A DNA stretch of 64,000 nt from Acidobacteriota bacterium (GTDB lineage: Bacteria; Acidobacteriota; Blastocatellia; Pyrinomonadales; Pyrinomonadaceae), in NCBI GenBank assembly GCA_020199835.1, contig JAIVJV010000008.1:124001-188000 (forward strand). The letters run 5' to 3'. How positions within the stretch are numbered: the first letter of the stretch is position 1; each line of letters starts with the position of its first letter. The position numbers and the translations under genes are program-made. The notes under the pieces were generated by a model. It was not told the origin of the DNA. It saw only the letters and a list, made by a program, of their open reading frames with translations, and made no database searches. Of this stretch, positions 28,027-38,330 are shown one piece after another.

Positions 28027-29724
28027 CTAAATGCTGAGCGACTCCACTCTTTCCTTTCGGGTCAACAACCAGATGAAGATGGTGCGCGACACGTAGACGG
28101 CCGAGAATAGATTTACCAGCAGTCCTATCACCAGCGTGACGGCAAAACCACGAATCGGGCCGGTGCCAAACACGAAAAGGAACAGCGACGAAACAATCGT
28201 CGTCACGTGTGTGTCGATGATGGTGATGAAAGCGCGCGTAAAACCCTGCTCGACGGCCGAAGGCACTGTCTTTCCGGAGCGCAACTCCTCACGGATGCGC
28301 TCGAATATCAGCACGTTCGAGTCGACGGCCATGCCGATTGTGAGAATCATACCGGCGATGCCCGGCAACGTCAGCGTCGCGCCGAAAACGATCAATCCGG
28401 CGAGCATCAGGATCATGTTCAGGATCAACGCTATAACTGCGTTCACGCCGGAACCGCGGTAATAGACGAGCATGAACACGACCACGAGCCCCAATCCGAC
28501 GAGCGATGCTCTCACGCCTGCGCGGATGGAGTCGGCACCGAGACTCGGTCCAACCGTGCGCTCTTCGAGATATTCGATCGGCGCGGGCAACGCGCCCGAA
28601 CGCAACGTGAGCGCCAGATCTTCAGCCGCCTGCTGCGTAAAGCGACCAGTAATCTGTCCCTGATCGTAAATCTGCGATTTGATGTAAGCGATGGATCTGA
28701 CTTTGCCGTCGAGCACGACGCCCATGTATTCGTTAATGTGCGAACCGGTCCACGCACCAAACTTGTCGGCTCCGGCTTTCTTCAGAGAGAAGCTGATCTC
28801 GTAGTCGTCTGCGCGGCCACCGGAAGCCTGGGTAGCACTGGCGTTTCGCAATTCGGTGCCGTCGATGATCGCCGGTGTTTCAACGACGACGTATTGCGTT
28901 GGTTTTTGTTGCTGTTGGTCCGTGGAATCCGTAGGATCCCCGCGTTCAGCGTACGGCAAAACCTTGCGATTCGGCGGAGGCACGGGGCCGAGGGTTGCGA
29001 GGGCGTCAGCTTCAGTCGGATAAGTCGTTGCCGGCGCCGGGCTCGGTGGACCGATCACGTGCACCAGTTCGAGTCGTGATTCGCCCTTAAGAAGGTCCTT
29101 GATACGTTCCGGATTCTGCTCGCCCGGCATTTGCAACAGAATCTGGTGCGAACTTTGGGCGCCGTGCGTTTGTAGTGTCGGCTCAGTGATGCCGAGCGCG
29201 TTGATGCGGCTGTCGATAATGTTGAGCGCCTGTTGCGTCGCGTTGTCGGCGAGCACGCGTTGAGCGTTCTGCGTCATGGTCCAAATCATCTGCGACCCTG
29301 ACGTGTTGTAAGCCCAGACGGACGTGTCGCCAAGCTCTACTTTCTTTTCGATCGCATCCTTGATCTCGTTCGCCCGCGCCACGTCGGCGGGTTCGAGAAT
29401 GATGCGATAGTTGCCGCCGCCAATCTGTGGCTGGCCGCCTTTGATCTCGTAGCCGGCGTCTTTGGCCGCGTTTTGTGCGGCCGTGTAGTTGTCTTCAGTC
29501 AGTTTTCGCAAAAACTCGTCCGTTTTTACGCGCATCACCAGGTGCAAGCCGCCCTGGAGATCGAGACCGAGGTGAATATTTGACGCCAGCGAGGCCTTGA
29601 TTCCCGACCAGGTAAAGTCCCTCAGGGTGGGACGACGGCGCGGGCCGATTACCAGGTAAAGCCCGATGATGGTGACAACAGCGATGATAATTACGCGATA
29701 GAGGAGGTTCTTTTTCTTCATCAC
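28027..29724 (-). CDS. secD: Protein translocase subunit SecD
   Basis: A 565-residue membrane protein with helix 1 (about 9-26) and the conserved HLGLDLQGGLHLV. A large periplasmic P1 region follows, containing a disordered Pro-rich insertion (about 250-300). The C-terminal helices hold GMAVDSNVLIFERIREEL. It acts with SecF in the Sec pathway. Ribosome site and position in yajC-secD-secF are standard. Confidence 0.97.
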   Translation of the reverse strand: MMKKKNLLYRVIIIAVVTIIGLYLVIGPRRRPTLRDFTWSGIKASLASNIHLGLDLQGGLHLVMRVKTDEFLRKLTEDNYTAAQNAAKDAGYEIKGGQPQIGGGNYRIILEPADVARANEIKDAIEKKVELGDTSVWAYNTSGSQMIWTMTQNAQRVLADNATQQALNIIDSRINALGITEPTLQTHGAQSSHQILLQMPGEQNPERIKDLLKGESRLELVHVIGPPSPAPATTYPTEADALATLGPVPPPNRKVLPYAERGDPTDSTDQQQQKPTQYVVVETPAIIDGTELRNASATQASGGRADDYEISFSLKKAGADKFGAWTGSHINEYMGVVLDGKVRSIAYIKSQIYDQGQITGRFTQQAAEDLALTLRSGALPAPIEYLEERTVGPSLGADSIRAGVRASLVGLGLVVVFMLVYYRGSGVNAVIALILNMILMLAGLIVFGATLTLPGIAGMILTIGMAVDSNVLIFERIREELRSGKTVPSAVEQGFTRAFITIIDTHVTTIVSSLFLFVFGTGPIRGFAVTLVIGLLVNLFSAVYVSRTIFIWLLTRKERVESLSI

Positions 29725-29739
29725 AAAGATCGTGTGGAA

Positions 29740-30045
29740 CTAAGTAGCCTGTCTTCCTTCCTCGTCAATGCCGGCGATGGCCGTACGGGCGATTTCCAGG
29801 ATCGACTTGTCGGCGCTGCGAATCAGGAAGCTCGTGTCACGAACGGTCGTGATCACGCCGATCACGCCGCCGGTAGTCACGATGCGATCACCAATCTTCA
29901 AGTTGGCTATGGTTTCCTGAAGTTGCCGCTGCCGTCTTTGTTGAGGCCTTATTATAAGGAAGTAAAAAACAAGAATGATGAGCAGGATAGGGAGTAGCTG
30001 TATCAACCCGCCTGCGCCAGTCTGGAAGATCAGGAAAGTTTGCAT
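29740..30045 (-). CDS. yajC: Preprotein translocase subunit YajC
   Basis: A 101-residue single-pass inner-membrane protein: hydrophobic helix LLPILLIILVFYFLIIRPQQ, then the typical QQRRQRQLQETIANLKIGD and VTTGGVIGVITTV. It associates with SecDF. It lies 15 bases before secD and 39 bases after tgt, the common bacterial order. Confidence 0.96.
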   Translation of the reverse strand: MQTFLIFQTGAGGLIQLLPILLIILVFYFLIIRPQQRRQRQLQETIANLKIGDRIVTTGGVIGVITTVRDTSFLIRSADKSILEIARTAIAGIDEEGRQAT

Positions 30046-30084
30046 TGATTCTTAAAGAAAGGTACGCGGCCAGCTCGCGAACCA

Positions 30085-31290
30085 CTATTCACCATTCGCA
30101 CCCAGCCGCTCCATGAACTCTCGCCGGAATTTAGGGAAATCGCCAGACCGGATAGATTGCCTCACACGTCGCATAGTGTCAAGGAAGAAGGCCAGATTGT
30201 GGTGTGTCAACAGGATGCTCGCAAGCATCTCGCCCGCAGTGTAAAGGTGCCGCAAGTATGAACGTGAGTGACGCCGGCAGACGGAACACTGGCACGACTC
30301 GTCCAGAGGTCGCGGGTCCTTTGCGAACTGCGCGTTTTTGATGTTTAGCTTGCCACGCGAGGTGAAAGCCTGACCGGTGCGGCCGTTTCGTGTCGGGAGG
30401 ACACAGTCGAACATATCCACACCGCGAGCGACGGCTTCGACGAGATCTTCGGGAGTCCCGACTCCCATCAAATATCGTGGACGGTCGCGCGGCATACGCA
30501 ACGCGATCTCTTCAATTACTTCAAACATCGTGGACTTCTCTTCGCCGACACTGAGGCCGCCGATCGCGTAGCCGTCGAAGCCGATCTCGACCGTTTGTTC
30601 GAGGCTGCGACGGCGTAGATCGAGGTGACTCGCACCCTGCACGATGCCGAAAAGAGCCTGGCGTCCGCTGAGGTCGTCAGTCGTGTTTGCGCGACCACTG
30701 TCTGCTTCCTCATTTTGAAACCGATCAAAGGCCGATTTGGAGCGGCGCGCCCAACGCGTGGTGAGTTCCATGCTGCGTTGGGTTTCTTCGTGACTAGCCT
30801 GGCCGGGTGCGCACTCGTCAAAGACCATCACGATGTCAGATCCGAGCGCCGCCTGGACTTCCATCGAAACTTCCGGCGACAAAAATCGCAGCGAGCCGTC
30901 AACATGGGAACGAAACTCGGTGCCTTCTTCAGAGATCTTGCGCAGCGAACCGAGGCTCCACACTTGAAAACCGCCGGAGTCTGTGAGTAACGCGCGGTTC
31001 CAGCCGATGAAACGATGCAGTCCGCCGGCGGCTTTGATCACCTCAATGCCGGGCCGCAGCCACAGGTGATACGTGTTCCCGAGAATGACGCGCGCGTTCA
31101 GGTCCGTCGATTCGAGTTCTTCGAAGCGAATGCCTTTGACTGTGCCCGCAGTGCCGACCGGCATGAACACCGGGGTTTCGATCTCGCCTCTACGTGTTTT
31201 GATAACGCCAGCGCGAGCTGCCTCGTCCTGCGCGACGACCTCGAAGCGCAGGGCTGGTACTTCTTCATTTTTTAGATTTGTGTTTCTCAA
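30085..31290 (-). CDS. tgt: tRNA-guanine transglycosylase (queuosine synthesis)
   Basis: A 401-residue enzyme that exchanges guanine 34 of certain tRNAs for preQ1. Visible motifs are LTDSGGFQVWSL (catalytic Asp), GGLSVGEEK, YLMGVGTPEDL and DCVLPTRNGRTG. The zinc site is C-x-C-x-x-C (CQCSVC) with the later His in the LLTHHNL region. The start overlaps the end of der by 26 bases, suggesting coupled translation. Confidence 0.97.
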   Translation of the reverse strand: MRNTNLKNEEVPALRFEVVAQDEAARAGVIKTRRGEIETPVFMPVGTAGTVKGIRFEELESTDLNARVILGNTYHLWLRPGIEVIKAAGGLHRFIGWNRALLTDSGGFQVWSLGSLRKISEEGTEFRSHVDGSLRFLSPEVSMEVQAALGSDIVMVFDECAPGQASHEETQRSMELTTRWARRSKSAFDRFQNEEADSGRANTTDDLSGRQALFGIVQGASHLDLRRRSLEQTVEIGFDGYAIGGLSVGEEKSTMFEVIEEIALRMPRDRPRYLMGVGTPEDLVEAVARGVDMFDCVLPTRNGRTGQAFTSRGKLNIKNAQFAKDPRPLDESCQCSVCRRHSRSYLRHLYTAGEMLASILLTHHNLAFFLDTMRRVRQSIRSGDFPKFRREFMERLGANGE

Positions 31291-32638
31291 CGATTCTTAG
31301 CGGCGTGGCGAAGAAATCAAACTCTTCCCGCAGGCGATTCAACAGATAGCGCTCGTACGAAAAGTGCAGACCCGGTTTGCCGCCCGAAGTAAAAACGACA
31401 AACGTCGGCGGACGAATTCCGACCTGCGTCAGATACTGCACTTTCAAGCGCGAAAATCCGCCACGCGCCGGCGACGGAGCAGTTCCACCTCGCGGCTGCG
31501 AAATCGCACGCTCGAAAAAGCTGTTCAACTGCGACGTCGGCACACGACGATTTCGCGCCTCATCCGCTCGTGCCACGAGCGACAAAATCCGTTCGACGCG
31601 CTGCCCGGTCAACGCCGAGATCGTGATCACCGGCGCCCAGTCCAGAAACTTCATCTTGTCGCGCAAACTCCGCTCAAACTCCGCCGCCGTGTTCGTCTCT
31701 TTCTCCCCGACCGCGTCCCACTTGTTAACCGCGATAATGATCGAACACCCGGCGTCAACGGCGTATCCCGCGATGTTGGCGTCCAGCGCCGTTACTCCTT
31801 CAACCGCATCGATCAAAACCATCGCGACATCCGCACGCTCGAGACTCTTTCGCGCCATGATGACCGACAACTTCTCGGCCATCTCGTCAGTCTTGCCTTT
31901 GCGCCGGATTCCCGCCGTATCAATGATGCGAAACCGCCGCTCCGGCGTCTCCAATAGCGTATCGATCGCATCGCGCGTCGTTCCTGCGACCGGCGAAACG
32001 ATGACGCGGTCTTCCCCGAGTAGCTGATTCAACAACGACGACTTCCCAACATTCGGCCTTCCAATAATTGCCAGCCGCAGCTCTCGGTTTTCATTTGTCT
32101 CTGAATCCGCTGTCTCATCCGTGGAATGTTTTTCCCCGCTCAGTAACGCAATAACCCCGTCGAGTAACTCACCAACTCCAACCCCTTGTTCCGCTGACAC
32201 CGGATACACGTCTTCAAACCCAAACTGATAAAACTCCGTACTCTCACTTTCCAAACTTGCGGCATCGAGCTTATTCGCCGCAACCAGCACAGGCTTACCC
32301 GTCGACCGCAACAAACCCGCGAGCTCTTGATCGAGCTGTGTAATTCCCTTTCGGGCATCAACCACCCAGATCAAGACATGCGACTCCTGAATCGCCATTC
32401 CCGCCTGCTTGAAGATGTTCGCCGGGATCACGGCATCGTCGTCGGGCACGATCCCGCCGGTATCGACGAGCGAGAACCTGGTCCCCGACCATTCGACCTC
32501 GGCATAAATTCGGTCCCGCGTGATTCCCGGTTCATCGCCGACAATCGCCCGCCGCTGCCCAATCAGACGATTGAACAGCGTGGACTTCCCTACGTTCGGG
32601 CGGCCGACAATGGCCACCATGGCGCGTTTGGTTTCCAT
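31265..32638 (-). CDS. der: Ribosome biogenesis GTPase Der (EngA)
   Basis: A 457-residue double GTPase. G domain 1 has GRPNVGKSTLFN, DTGGIV and NKLD. G domain 2 has GRPNVGKSSLLNQLLGED, DTAGIRRKGK and NKWD. The C-terminal KH-like domain ends with VEKHKSKK. It is required for 50S subunit assembly. It heads the der-tgt-yajC-secD-secF gene row. Confidence 0.97.
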   Translation of the reverse strand: METKRAMVAIVGRPNVGKSTLFNRLIGQRRAIVGDEPGITRDRIYAEVEWSGTRFSLVDTGGIVPDDDAVIPANIFKQAGMAIQESHVLIWVVDARKGITQLDQELAGLLRSTGKPVLVAANKLDAASLESESTEFYQFGFEDVYPVSAEQGVGVGELLDGVIALLSGEKHSTDETADSETNENRELRLAIIGRPNVGKSSLLNQLLGEDRVIVSPVAGTTRDAIDTLLETPERRFRIIDTAGIRRKGKTDEMAEKLSVIMARKSLERADVAMVLIDAVEGVTALDANIAGYAVDAGCSIIIAVNKWDAVGEKETNTAAEFERSLRDKMKFLDWAPVITISALTGQRVERILSLVARADEARNRRVPTSQLNSFFERAISQPRGGTAPSPARGGFSRLKVQYLTQVGIRPPTFVVFTSGGKPGLHFSYERYLLNRLREEFDFFATPLRIVEKHKSKK

Positions 32639-32728
32639 CAGAGTCCGATAGCTTACAGGGCGTTCTAATCCGGTATCAATCCGTGGTATAAGCCTCTAGT
32701 CTTTGAGCTCGTTTGGAAGGAACTCAGT

Positions 32729-33316
32729 ATGAAAAGATTTCTCGCAATCTTAGTAATGGTTCTGGGGCTTAGCATTTTCGTCAACGCTCAGGAACATACC
32801 AAACCACTACCCACACCCCCTCCTGCGCAACCCAGACCAACGAAACCCACACCGAGGCCAGCGTCGGAACCGCCCGAGTGGGTGCGTTACGACTCGGCTA
32901 TCGGGCGCTTCTCGGTATTGATGCCGGAGATTCCCAAAGACACCGTTGAAACAACGCAAAGCGATCACGGACCTTACACGACATATCTCTTCATCGCACG
33001 CGACGAAAGAAACGTCTACCTGATCGGCTGGGTAGATTACGATCCGAAATTCAACTTCAACCGGCAAAGCGAAATGGAAGCGAATCGCGATAACTTCGTC
33101 AAAGGCGTCAAGGCCACGCTCACCGGCTCGCGCTCGTTGACGATCGACGGGTATCAGGTGCTCGAGTTTACGGCGGACACGAACGAGCGCACTTTCAAGT
33201 CGCGCGTGTACATGGTCGGCCGGCGACCTTATCAAATCGTCATCGGTTATCCGAAAGAGGACGCAACGGTTGCTCCCGTAACGAAGTTTTTCAACTCTTT
33301 CAAAGTTAGTCGATAG
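32729..33316 (+). CDS. Secreted hypothetical protein
   Basis: A 195-residue exported protein: signal peptide (LAILVMVLGLSIFVNA), a Pro/Thr-rich linker (PTPPPAQPRPTKPTPRP) and a compact domain from about residue 50. That domain begins WVRYDSAIGRFSVLMPEIP, resembling a domain of unknown function in many Acidobacteriota secreted proteins (P-[KD]-T-V-E near the start). TGGAAGGA supports the start. It is followed by the amidase gene on the same strand. Confidence 0.75.
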   Translation: MKRFLAILVMVLGLSIFVNAQEHTKPLPTPPPAQPRPTKPTPRPASEPPEWVRYDSAIGRFSVLMPEIPKDTVETTQSDHGPYTTYLFIARDERNVYLIGWVDYDPKFNFNRQSEMEANRDNFVKGVKATLTGSRSLTIDGYQVLEFTADTNERTFKSRVYMVGRRPYQIVIGYPKEDATVAPVTKFFNSFKVSR

Positions 33317-33357
33317 TTTAGTCGCACAATTATTCGAACAATTAAAGGACGGCGCTG

Positions 33358-34950
33358 ATGAAGCGTAGAGACTTTCTGCACAAAACTGCGGCAGGCTGTG
33401 TGTTCGCCATGGCCCAACCCGCGTCTGCCCTCAACTCGCCCGATTTTGAGCTCGACGAAACTACGATTGCCGACCTCCAGCAAGGACTTCAATCAGGTAA
33501 GTACACATCCAAAGCCCTGGTCGAGAAATACACCGACCGCATCAACGACATCGACAAGAAGGGACCAACGCTGCGATCGGTGATCGAACTCAATCCCGAC
33601 GCGGAATCGATCGCGTCTACGCTCGATCGCGAACGGAAAGATCGTGGCGCGCGTGGTCCACTGCACGGCATTCCGATTCTGCTCAAGGACAATATCGACA
33701 CCGCCGATCGCATGATGACCACTGCGGGATCGCTCGCGCTCGTCGGCGCCAAACGCGCACAGGATGCTTTCATCGCGCAGAAACTGCGTGATGCGGGCGC
33801 GGTCATTCTCGGCAAAACGAACCTCAGCGAGTGGGCCAACTTTCGTTCCACCAAGTCGTCGAGCGGCTGGAGCGCGCGTGGTGGTCAAACGAAAAATCCG
33901 TACGCGCTCGATCGTAATCCGTGTGGCTCGAGTTCCGGTTCGGGCGTCGCGGTGGCGGCGAATCTCTGCGCCGGCGCTATCGGGACGGAAACCGATGGTT
34001 CGATCGTCTGCCCTTCTTCGGCAAACTCGCTCGTCGGGATCAAACCGACGCTCGGACTCGTGAGCCGTTCGGGCATCATTCCGATCGCGCACAGCCAGGA
34101 CACCGCTGGACCAATGACGCGAACCGTCGCTGACGCAGCGATCATTCTCACTGCGTTAACGGGCGAAGATCCGCGCGACGCGATAACGCGCGAGGGACGT
34201 GGGAAAGCCGCCGCGGATTACACGAGGTTTTTGGATAAGGATGGCCTGAGAGGCATGCGTCTCGGCGTCGCGCGCAAGCATTTCGGTTTCAGCGAGCGTG
34301 TCGATAAGTTAATGAATGGTTTGATCGACGAGATGAAAAAGCTCGGCGCGGTTTTTGTCGATCCGGCGGACATTCCCACGTCCGGCAAGTTTGACGACTC
34401 GGAGTTTGAAGTTCTGTTGTACGAGTTCAAAGCCGATCTGAACGCGTATCTTGCCAGACTTGGACCACAGACGCCCGTGCGTTCGCTCAAAGACGTGATT
34501 GCGTTCAACGAGCGAAATCGCGATCGCGAGATGCCTTACTTCGGTCAGGACATCATGGAAAAAGCGCAGGCGAAAGGACCGCTCACGAGCAAGGCGTACA
34601 TCGCGGCGCTGCGCAAGAACCATTTGCTGACGCGCACGCAAGGCATAGATTTCATCATGAAGAAGCACCGCCTGGATGCGCTGATTGCGCCGACGGGTGG
34701 GCCATCTTGGCCGACTGACTGGTTGAACGGCGATCATTTCAGTGGTGGCTACTCTTCGGCGTCGGCGGTCGCTGGTTATCCGCACATCACGGTTCCGGCG
34801 GGTTATGTTTTCGGGATGCCGGTGGGGATTTCGTTTTTCGGCAGCGCGTTCAGCGAAGCGAAACTGATCAAGATGGCTTACGCGTTCGAGCAGGCGACAA
34901 AGATCCGCCGTCCACCGAAATTTCTTTCATCCGTGGACTTTAGCTCGTGA
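33358..34950 (+). CDS. Tat-exported amidase-signature hydrolase
   Basis: A 530-residue enzyme of the amidase-signature family, which hydrolyses amide bonds by a Ser-cisSer-Lys triad. Readable residues are K110 (ILLKDNID), the cis-Ser in GSSSGSG (about S192) and the nucleophile S215 (TDGSIVCPS). The N-terminus MKRRDFLHKTAAG is a twin-arginine signal, so it works outside the cytoplasm. It is not a GatA, given the signal and length. The substrate is unknown. A strong AAAGGA precedes the ATG, and YraN follows 38 bases later. Confidence 0.9.
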   Translation: MKRRDFLHKTAAGCVFAMAQPASALNSPDFELDETTIADLQQGLQSGKYTSKALVEKYTDRINDIDKKGPTLRSVIELNPDAESIASTLDRERKDRGARGPLHGIPILLKDNIDTADRMMTTAGSLALVGAKRAQDAFIAQKLRDAGAVILGKTNLSEWANFRSTKSSSGWSARGGQTKNPYALDRNPCGSSSGSGVAVAANLCAGAIGTETDGSIVCPSSANSLVGIKPTLGLVSRSGIIPIAHSQDTAGPMTRTVADAAIILTALTGEDPRDAITREGRGKAAADYTRFLDKDGLRGMRLGVARKHFGFSERVDKLMNGLIDEMKKLGAVFVDPADIPTSGKFDDSEFEVLLYEFKADLNAYLARLGPQTPVRSLKDVIAFNERNRDREMPYFGQDIMEKAQAKGPLTSKAYIAALRKNHLLTRTQGIDFIMKKHRLDALIAPTGGPSWPTDWLNGDHFSGGYSSASAVAGYPHITVPAGYVFGMPVGISFFGSAFSEAKLIKMAYAFEQATKIRRPPKFLSSVDFSS

Positions 34951-34988
34951 GCAGGAAGACGGGTCTTTAGCGTTCATCCTACTTTCTC

Positions 34989-35381
34989 ATGCCAACCTCA
35001 CCTGGAATAGAGATCGGAAAACTCGGGGAAGCTTACGCCGCGGCGTATCTCGAACAACTCGGTTTCCGTTTCGTTGCCGCAAACTTCACGCTGCCAGTCG
35101 GTCGCAACCTGCGCGGCGCGGTCGTCAACGCCGAGATCGATCTCGTCGCCTACGACCAAAACATGCTTTGCTTTATTGAAGTCAAAACCCGGACGTCAGA
35201 CTGGTTCGCACCGCCGCAGGTCAACATCGACTTGCGAAAACGCCGGCAGCTCGCGCGTGCAGCGCGTGCGTACCGGCGTCTGTTTGAGCTTGAAGATCAG
35301 CCTTACCGTTTCGATGCAGTCTCTGTGGTCCTCGCGGACCCACCGGAGATTGATTTGTTGCGCAACTACTTCGCGCCTTGA
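34989..35381 (+). CDS. YraN/UPF0102-family endonuclease-like protein
   Basis: A 130-residue cytoplasmic protein with the UPF0102 pattern: IGKLGEAYAAAYLEQLGF, NAEIDLVAYD and CFIEVKTRTS. These match the restriction-endonuclease-like core (E, D, E-x-K). The role is poorly defined. The 3' end overlaps the end of the convergent S9 peptidase gene by 16 bases. Confidence 0.88.
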   Translation: MPTSPGIEIGKLGEAYAAAYLEQLGFRFVAANFTLPVGRNLRGAVVNAEIDLVAYDQNMLCFIEVKTRTSDWFAPPQVNIDLRKRRQLARAARAYRRLFELEDQPYRFDAVSVVLADPPEIDLLRNYFAP

Positions 35382-37840
35382 GCGCTTGTCTCCTGTCGCG
35401 ATGGCTTTGCGTTCTTCACGTACTTATCAAACCAACTGATCATCTCGTAAAGCACGTGCTCGATACTTTCGCGCCCTGCGTAACCGTGCGCTTCGTGCGG
35501 CAACATCACGAGCCTCACGGTCGCGCCGTGCCCCTTCAACGCCTGGTACATTCGTTGCGATTGAATCGGAAACGTGCCGGTGTTGTCGTCAACCTCGCCG
35601 TGGATCATCAGCATCGGCTCGTTCACCTTTTGCGCAACCATGAACGGCGACACTTTGAGATAAAGCTCCGGCGCTTCCCAGATCGTACGGCGTTCGTTTT
35701 GAAAACCAAACGGCGTCAACGTGCGATTGTAAGCACCGCTGCGCGCTATCCCGGCACGAAACAGATCCGAATGCGCGAGTAAGTTTGCGGTCATGAACGC
35801 GCCGTAACTGTGTCCACCAACACCCACGCGCTCCGGATCGGTCACGCCCATCTCGACAGCTTTGTCGATCGCGGCCTTCGCGCTCATCACGATCTGTTCG
35901 ATGTAGGTGTTGTTGACCGTTTCGGGCGTGCCGACCACCGGCATTGTTGCGTTGTCGAGAACCGCGTAACCCTCGAGCAGAAAGAACAGGTGCGATGGAC
36001 CAGTGATCGAGGTGATGCGTTGGGTAGAACCGGTGATCTGTCCGGCGGTGTCAGCATCGTTGAACTCGAGCGGGTACGCCCAAACGACGGTCGGCAGCTT
36101 TGTTCCCTCTTTGTAGCCCGGCGGCAGGTAAAGCGTGAACGAACACGAGACGCCGTCAGCGCGCTTGTACGTGACTAGCTGTTTCTTGATTCCGCGCAAC
36201 TGCGGCATCGGATCGGGAAAGTTTGTCAGTGCGCGCGGCGCCTTCGCGGTGGCGCCGTCACCAATGAACCGCACGAAGTAATTTGGCGCGTCGGTCGGTG
36301 TTTCGCGACGTGTGATGAACTGCGTCCCATCGTTGCTCAGCAACGCCACGAACGTTTCATAACTGTTTGCATCGCTGCGGAAGAGACGTTGGGAATTGAG
36401 TGTCTGCAAGTTGAAGCGATCGAGGAACGGGCGGTCACCTTTGGGCGACGCGCCGTTACCGGACAGGTAGATCGAATCGCCGTTTTGCAGGATCGCGCGC
36501 TGGCCGTTGAGGGAGCGTGTCACGGGCGTGCCCGGATCTTTGTAACGGTCTTGCTGACTGCGGCTCCAGATCAACTTCGCCGGTGTTTCCGGTTTGTTCG
36601 GATCGATCAGGAACGTTCTGATCCAACGCTTGTCGCGCTCGAAATCAGAGATGAACATGAGTCCTTTGTCGGTGAAGCTGGCGTTGGAAGAGCCGGGGTT
36701 GCCGGCGTTCGAGAAGCGGTGCTCGGTTTTGAAGATCTCGACCGGTTGGGCCGTGAACGGTGCTTTCAACATCAACACACTGTCGCGATGCGCGACTTTG
36801 TTTTTTGGATTTCCGCCGTCCAGCGCCTTCACCCAGACGAGCGTCGCCGGTTCAGTCGGGTTCCACCGAACGGATCGTGGGCCAGTGATCACGCCGTCAA
36901 TAGGAACTTGATCGGCGAGCGGCAGGCTCGCGAGTTTGTGAACGACCTTTCCTTTCGTGTCCCACACTTCCAAATCTTTCGGAAACGCACTATCAGGGAA
37001 TAGATACGAGAACGGTCGATGCGCGCGCGTCACGAGGACGTGATGACCGTCCGGAGACGGCTCGATCGCTTGAAAGATTGCCGGCTGGCCGATGGGTGTC
37101 GTTTTCCCGCTTGCTGAATCTACGAGTGCGAGTTGCGACGTGGCGTAATACTCAAAGAGGTTCTCGTCGTGCGGGCTCTTCAGCAAGTCTTCGTAAGTTC
37201 GGACTGGTCCAGGACGGCCGGAGCTCTCCTGCGTGTTTGGTTCGGGCGGAACGGGCGGCAACGCCGGCGCCGCGCCGCGCGACGGTGGAACAAGTTGGAC
37301 CAGCAACGTGCGGTTGTCTGGCATCCATGTGACTGGATTGCCGAGCACTGAATTGATCTGCACGTTTTTGACATTGTGAATCTTGCCGGTGGCGGCGTCG
37401 CCGACCCACAGATCGACGCGATTCGGTGTCGTGTTCAGGAAGGCGAAGTGTTTACCGTCGTCGCTCCACTCGATGCTGGTGATCTTCGCGCCTGGTGGAA
37501 CTTGTATTTGTACCTCGGAACCGTCGGCGATGCGTTTGCGAATGAGTCCGACTGAATACTGGAAGCGGTGTGGCGAGTTTGATGCCGGATTGATCCGCCG
37601 GCCGGCGAGCCGGAGCATTGGTTGCGCGAGATCCGCGAGTGGCGGATAGCGCAGAGCTTTTGTCAGCAGCATGTTGTCGCGCGCGGGGCTGATGGACGCG
37701 CCGGGCGTAATGGGCGCGTTGAGAATGTCGAGCACTTGTTTCGGCGGCTTCTTGTAGCCCTGCTGAGCGTTGACACTAGCGACGCCGAGCATTAATAAAA
37801 GGACAAGCGACACCAGGGACGATCTGTGTTGGTTTTTCAT
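35366..37840 (-). CDS. Secreted S9-family prolyl oligopeptidase
   Basis: An 824-residue exported peptidase: signal peptide ending VNAQ (about residue 26), a long propeller domain and a C-terminal alpha/beta-hydrolase domain. The triad is S678 (GGHSYGAF), D751 (HGEVDDNTG) and H785 (PHEAHGY). The sequence resembles glutamyl-endopeptidase-like S9 enzymes (family assignment by motif only). GGAGG stands before the ATG at 37840. It differs from the S9 protein at 9296-11695, so the two are not recent copies. Confidence 0.9.
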   Translation of the reverse strand: MKNQHRSSLVSLVLLLMLGVASVNAQQGYKKPPKQVLDILNAPITPGASISPARDNMLLTKALRYPPLADLAQPMLRLAGRRINPASNSPHRFQYSVGLIRKRIADGSEVQIQVPPGAKITSIEWSDDGKHFAFLNTTPNRVDLWVGDAATGKIHNVKNVQINSVLGNPVTWMPDNRTLLVQLVPPSRGAAPALPPVPPEPNTQESSGRPGPVRTYEDLLKSPHDENLFEYYATSQLALVDSASGKTTPIGQPAIFQAIEPSPDGHHVLVTRAHRPFSYLFPDSAFPKDLEVWDTKGKVVHKLASLPLADQVPIDGVITGPRSVRWNPTEPATLVWVKALDGGNPKNKVAHRDSVLMLKAPFTAQPVEIFKTEHRFSNAGNPGSSNASFTDKGLMFISDFERDKRWIRTFLIDPNKPETPAKLIWSRSQQDRYKDPGTPVTRSLNGQRAILQNGDSIYLSGNGASPKGDRPFLDRFNLQTLNSQRLFRSDANSYETFVALLSNDGTQFITRRETPTDAPNYFVRFIGDGATAKAPRALTNFPDPMPQLRGIKKQLVTYKRADGVSCSFTLYLPPGYKEGTKLPTVVWAYPLEFNDADTAGQITGSTQRITSITGPSHLFFLLEGYAVLDNATMPVVGTPETVNNTYIEQIVMSAKAAIDKAVEMGVTDPERVGVGGHSYGAFMTANLLAHSDLFRAGIARSGAYNRTLTPFGFQNERRTIWEAPELYLKVSPFMVAQKVNEPMLMIHGEVDDNTGTFPIQSQRMYQALKGHGATVRLVMLPHEAHGYAGRESIEHVLYEMISWFDKYVKNAKPSRQETSAQGAK

Positions 37841-38212
37841 GGCGCACACCTCCGCGGCAGCACTGTGCATTGACGGTTGTAGGGGTTGTCTTGTACGAGA
37901 CTTCGGATCGGCCCTGCAAGTTATTAAAGATGCGGGTGGAAGTCAACACTTGCGGCCAGAGTTCATTTTCCGATTCGACGTTGGGTGTTTTATTTCGACT
38001 GAAAAGATTGACGTGATGGGTGTGGATGCTTAGACTGCGGCGCATAGACTCGACGGCTGCGCGTCGGTACCGGCGTGAGGCTTAGGGTTCAAACAACGGC
38101 GCAATGTTACGGGGCGATCCCCTTTTGCATTGCGCCGTTTGTTCCTTTTAGATCTGTTGATTTTAGACGTGTTAATCCGTGTTCCTGTTGTTCCCGTGCT
38201 GACGAACCCTGC

Positions 38213-38240
38213 TTGACAACGCGATTTGAATCGCTAGAAT
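38213..38240 (+). promoter_or_regulatory. Strong promoter for the tRNA genes
   Basis: TTGACA, 16 bases, TAGAAT, ending 15 bases before tRNA-Gly. This is nearly consensus. The stretch 37841-38212 upstream of it holds no gene I can support. Confidence 0.8.
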
Positions 38241-38255
38241 CACACGTGCTCCGAA

Positions 38256-38330
38256 GCGGGAGTAGCTCAGTGGTAGAGCATCGCCTTGCCAAGGCGAGGG
38301 TCGCGAGTTCAAATCTCGTCTCCCGCTCCA
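38256..38330 (+). tRNA. tRNA-Gly (GCC)
   Basis: A full cloverleaf can be drawn: acceptor GCGGGAG / CTCCCGC, D arm GCTCAGTGGTAGAGC, anticodon arm TCGCC-TTGCCAA-GGCGA with anticodon GCC, and T arm with GTTCAAATC. The discriminator base is T and CCA is encoded. Confidence 0.97.
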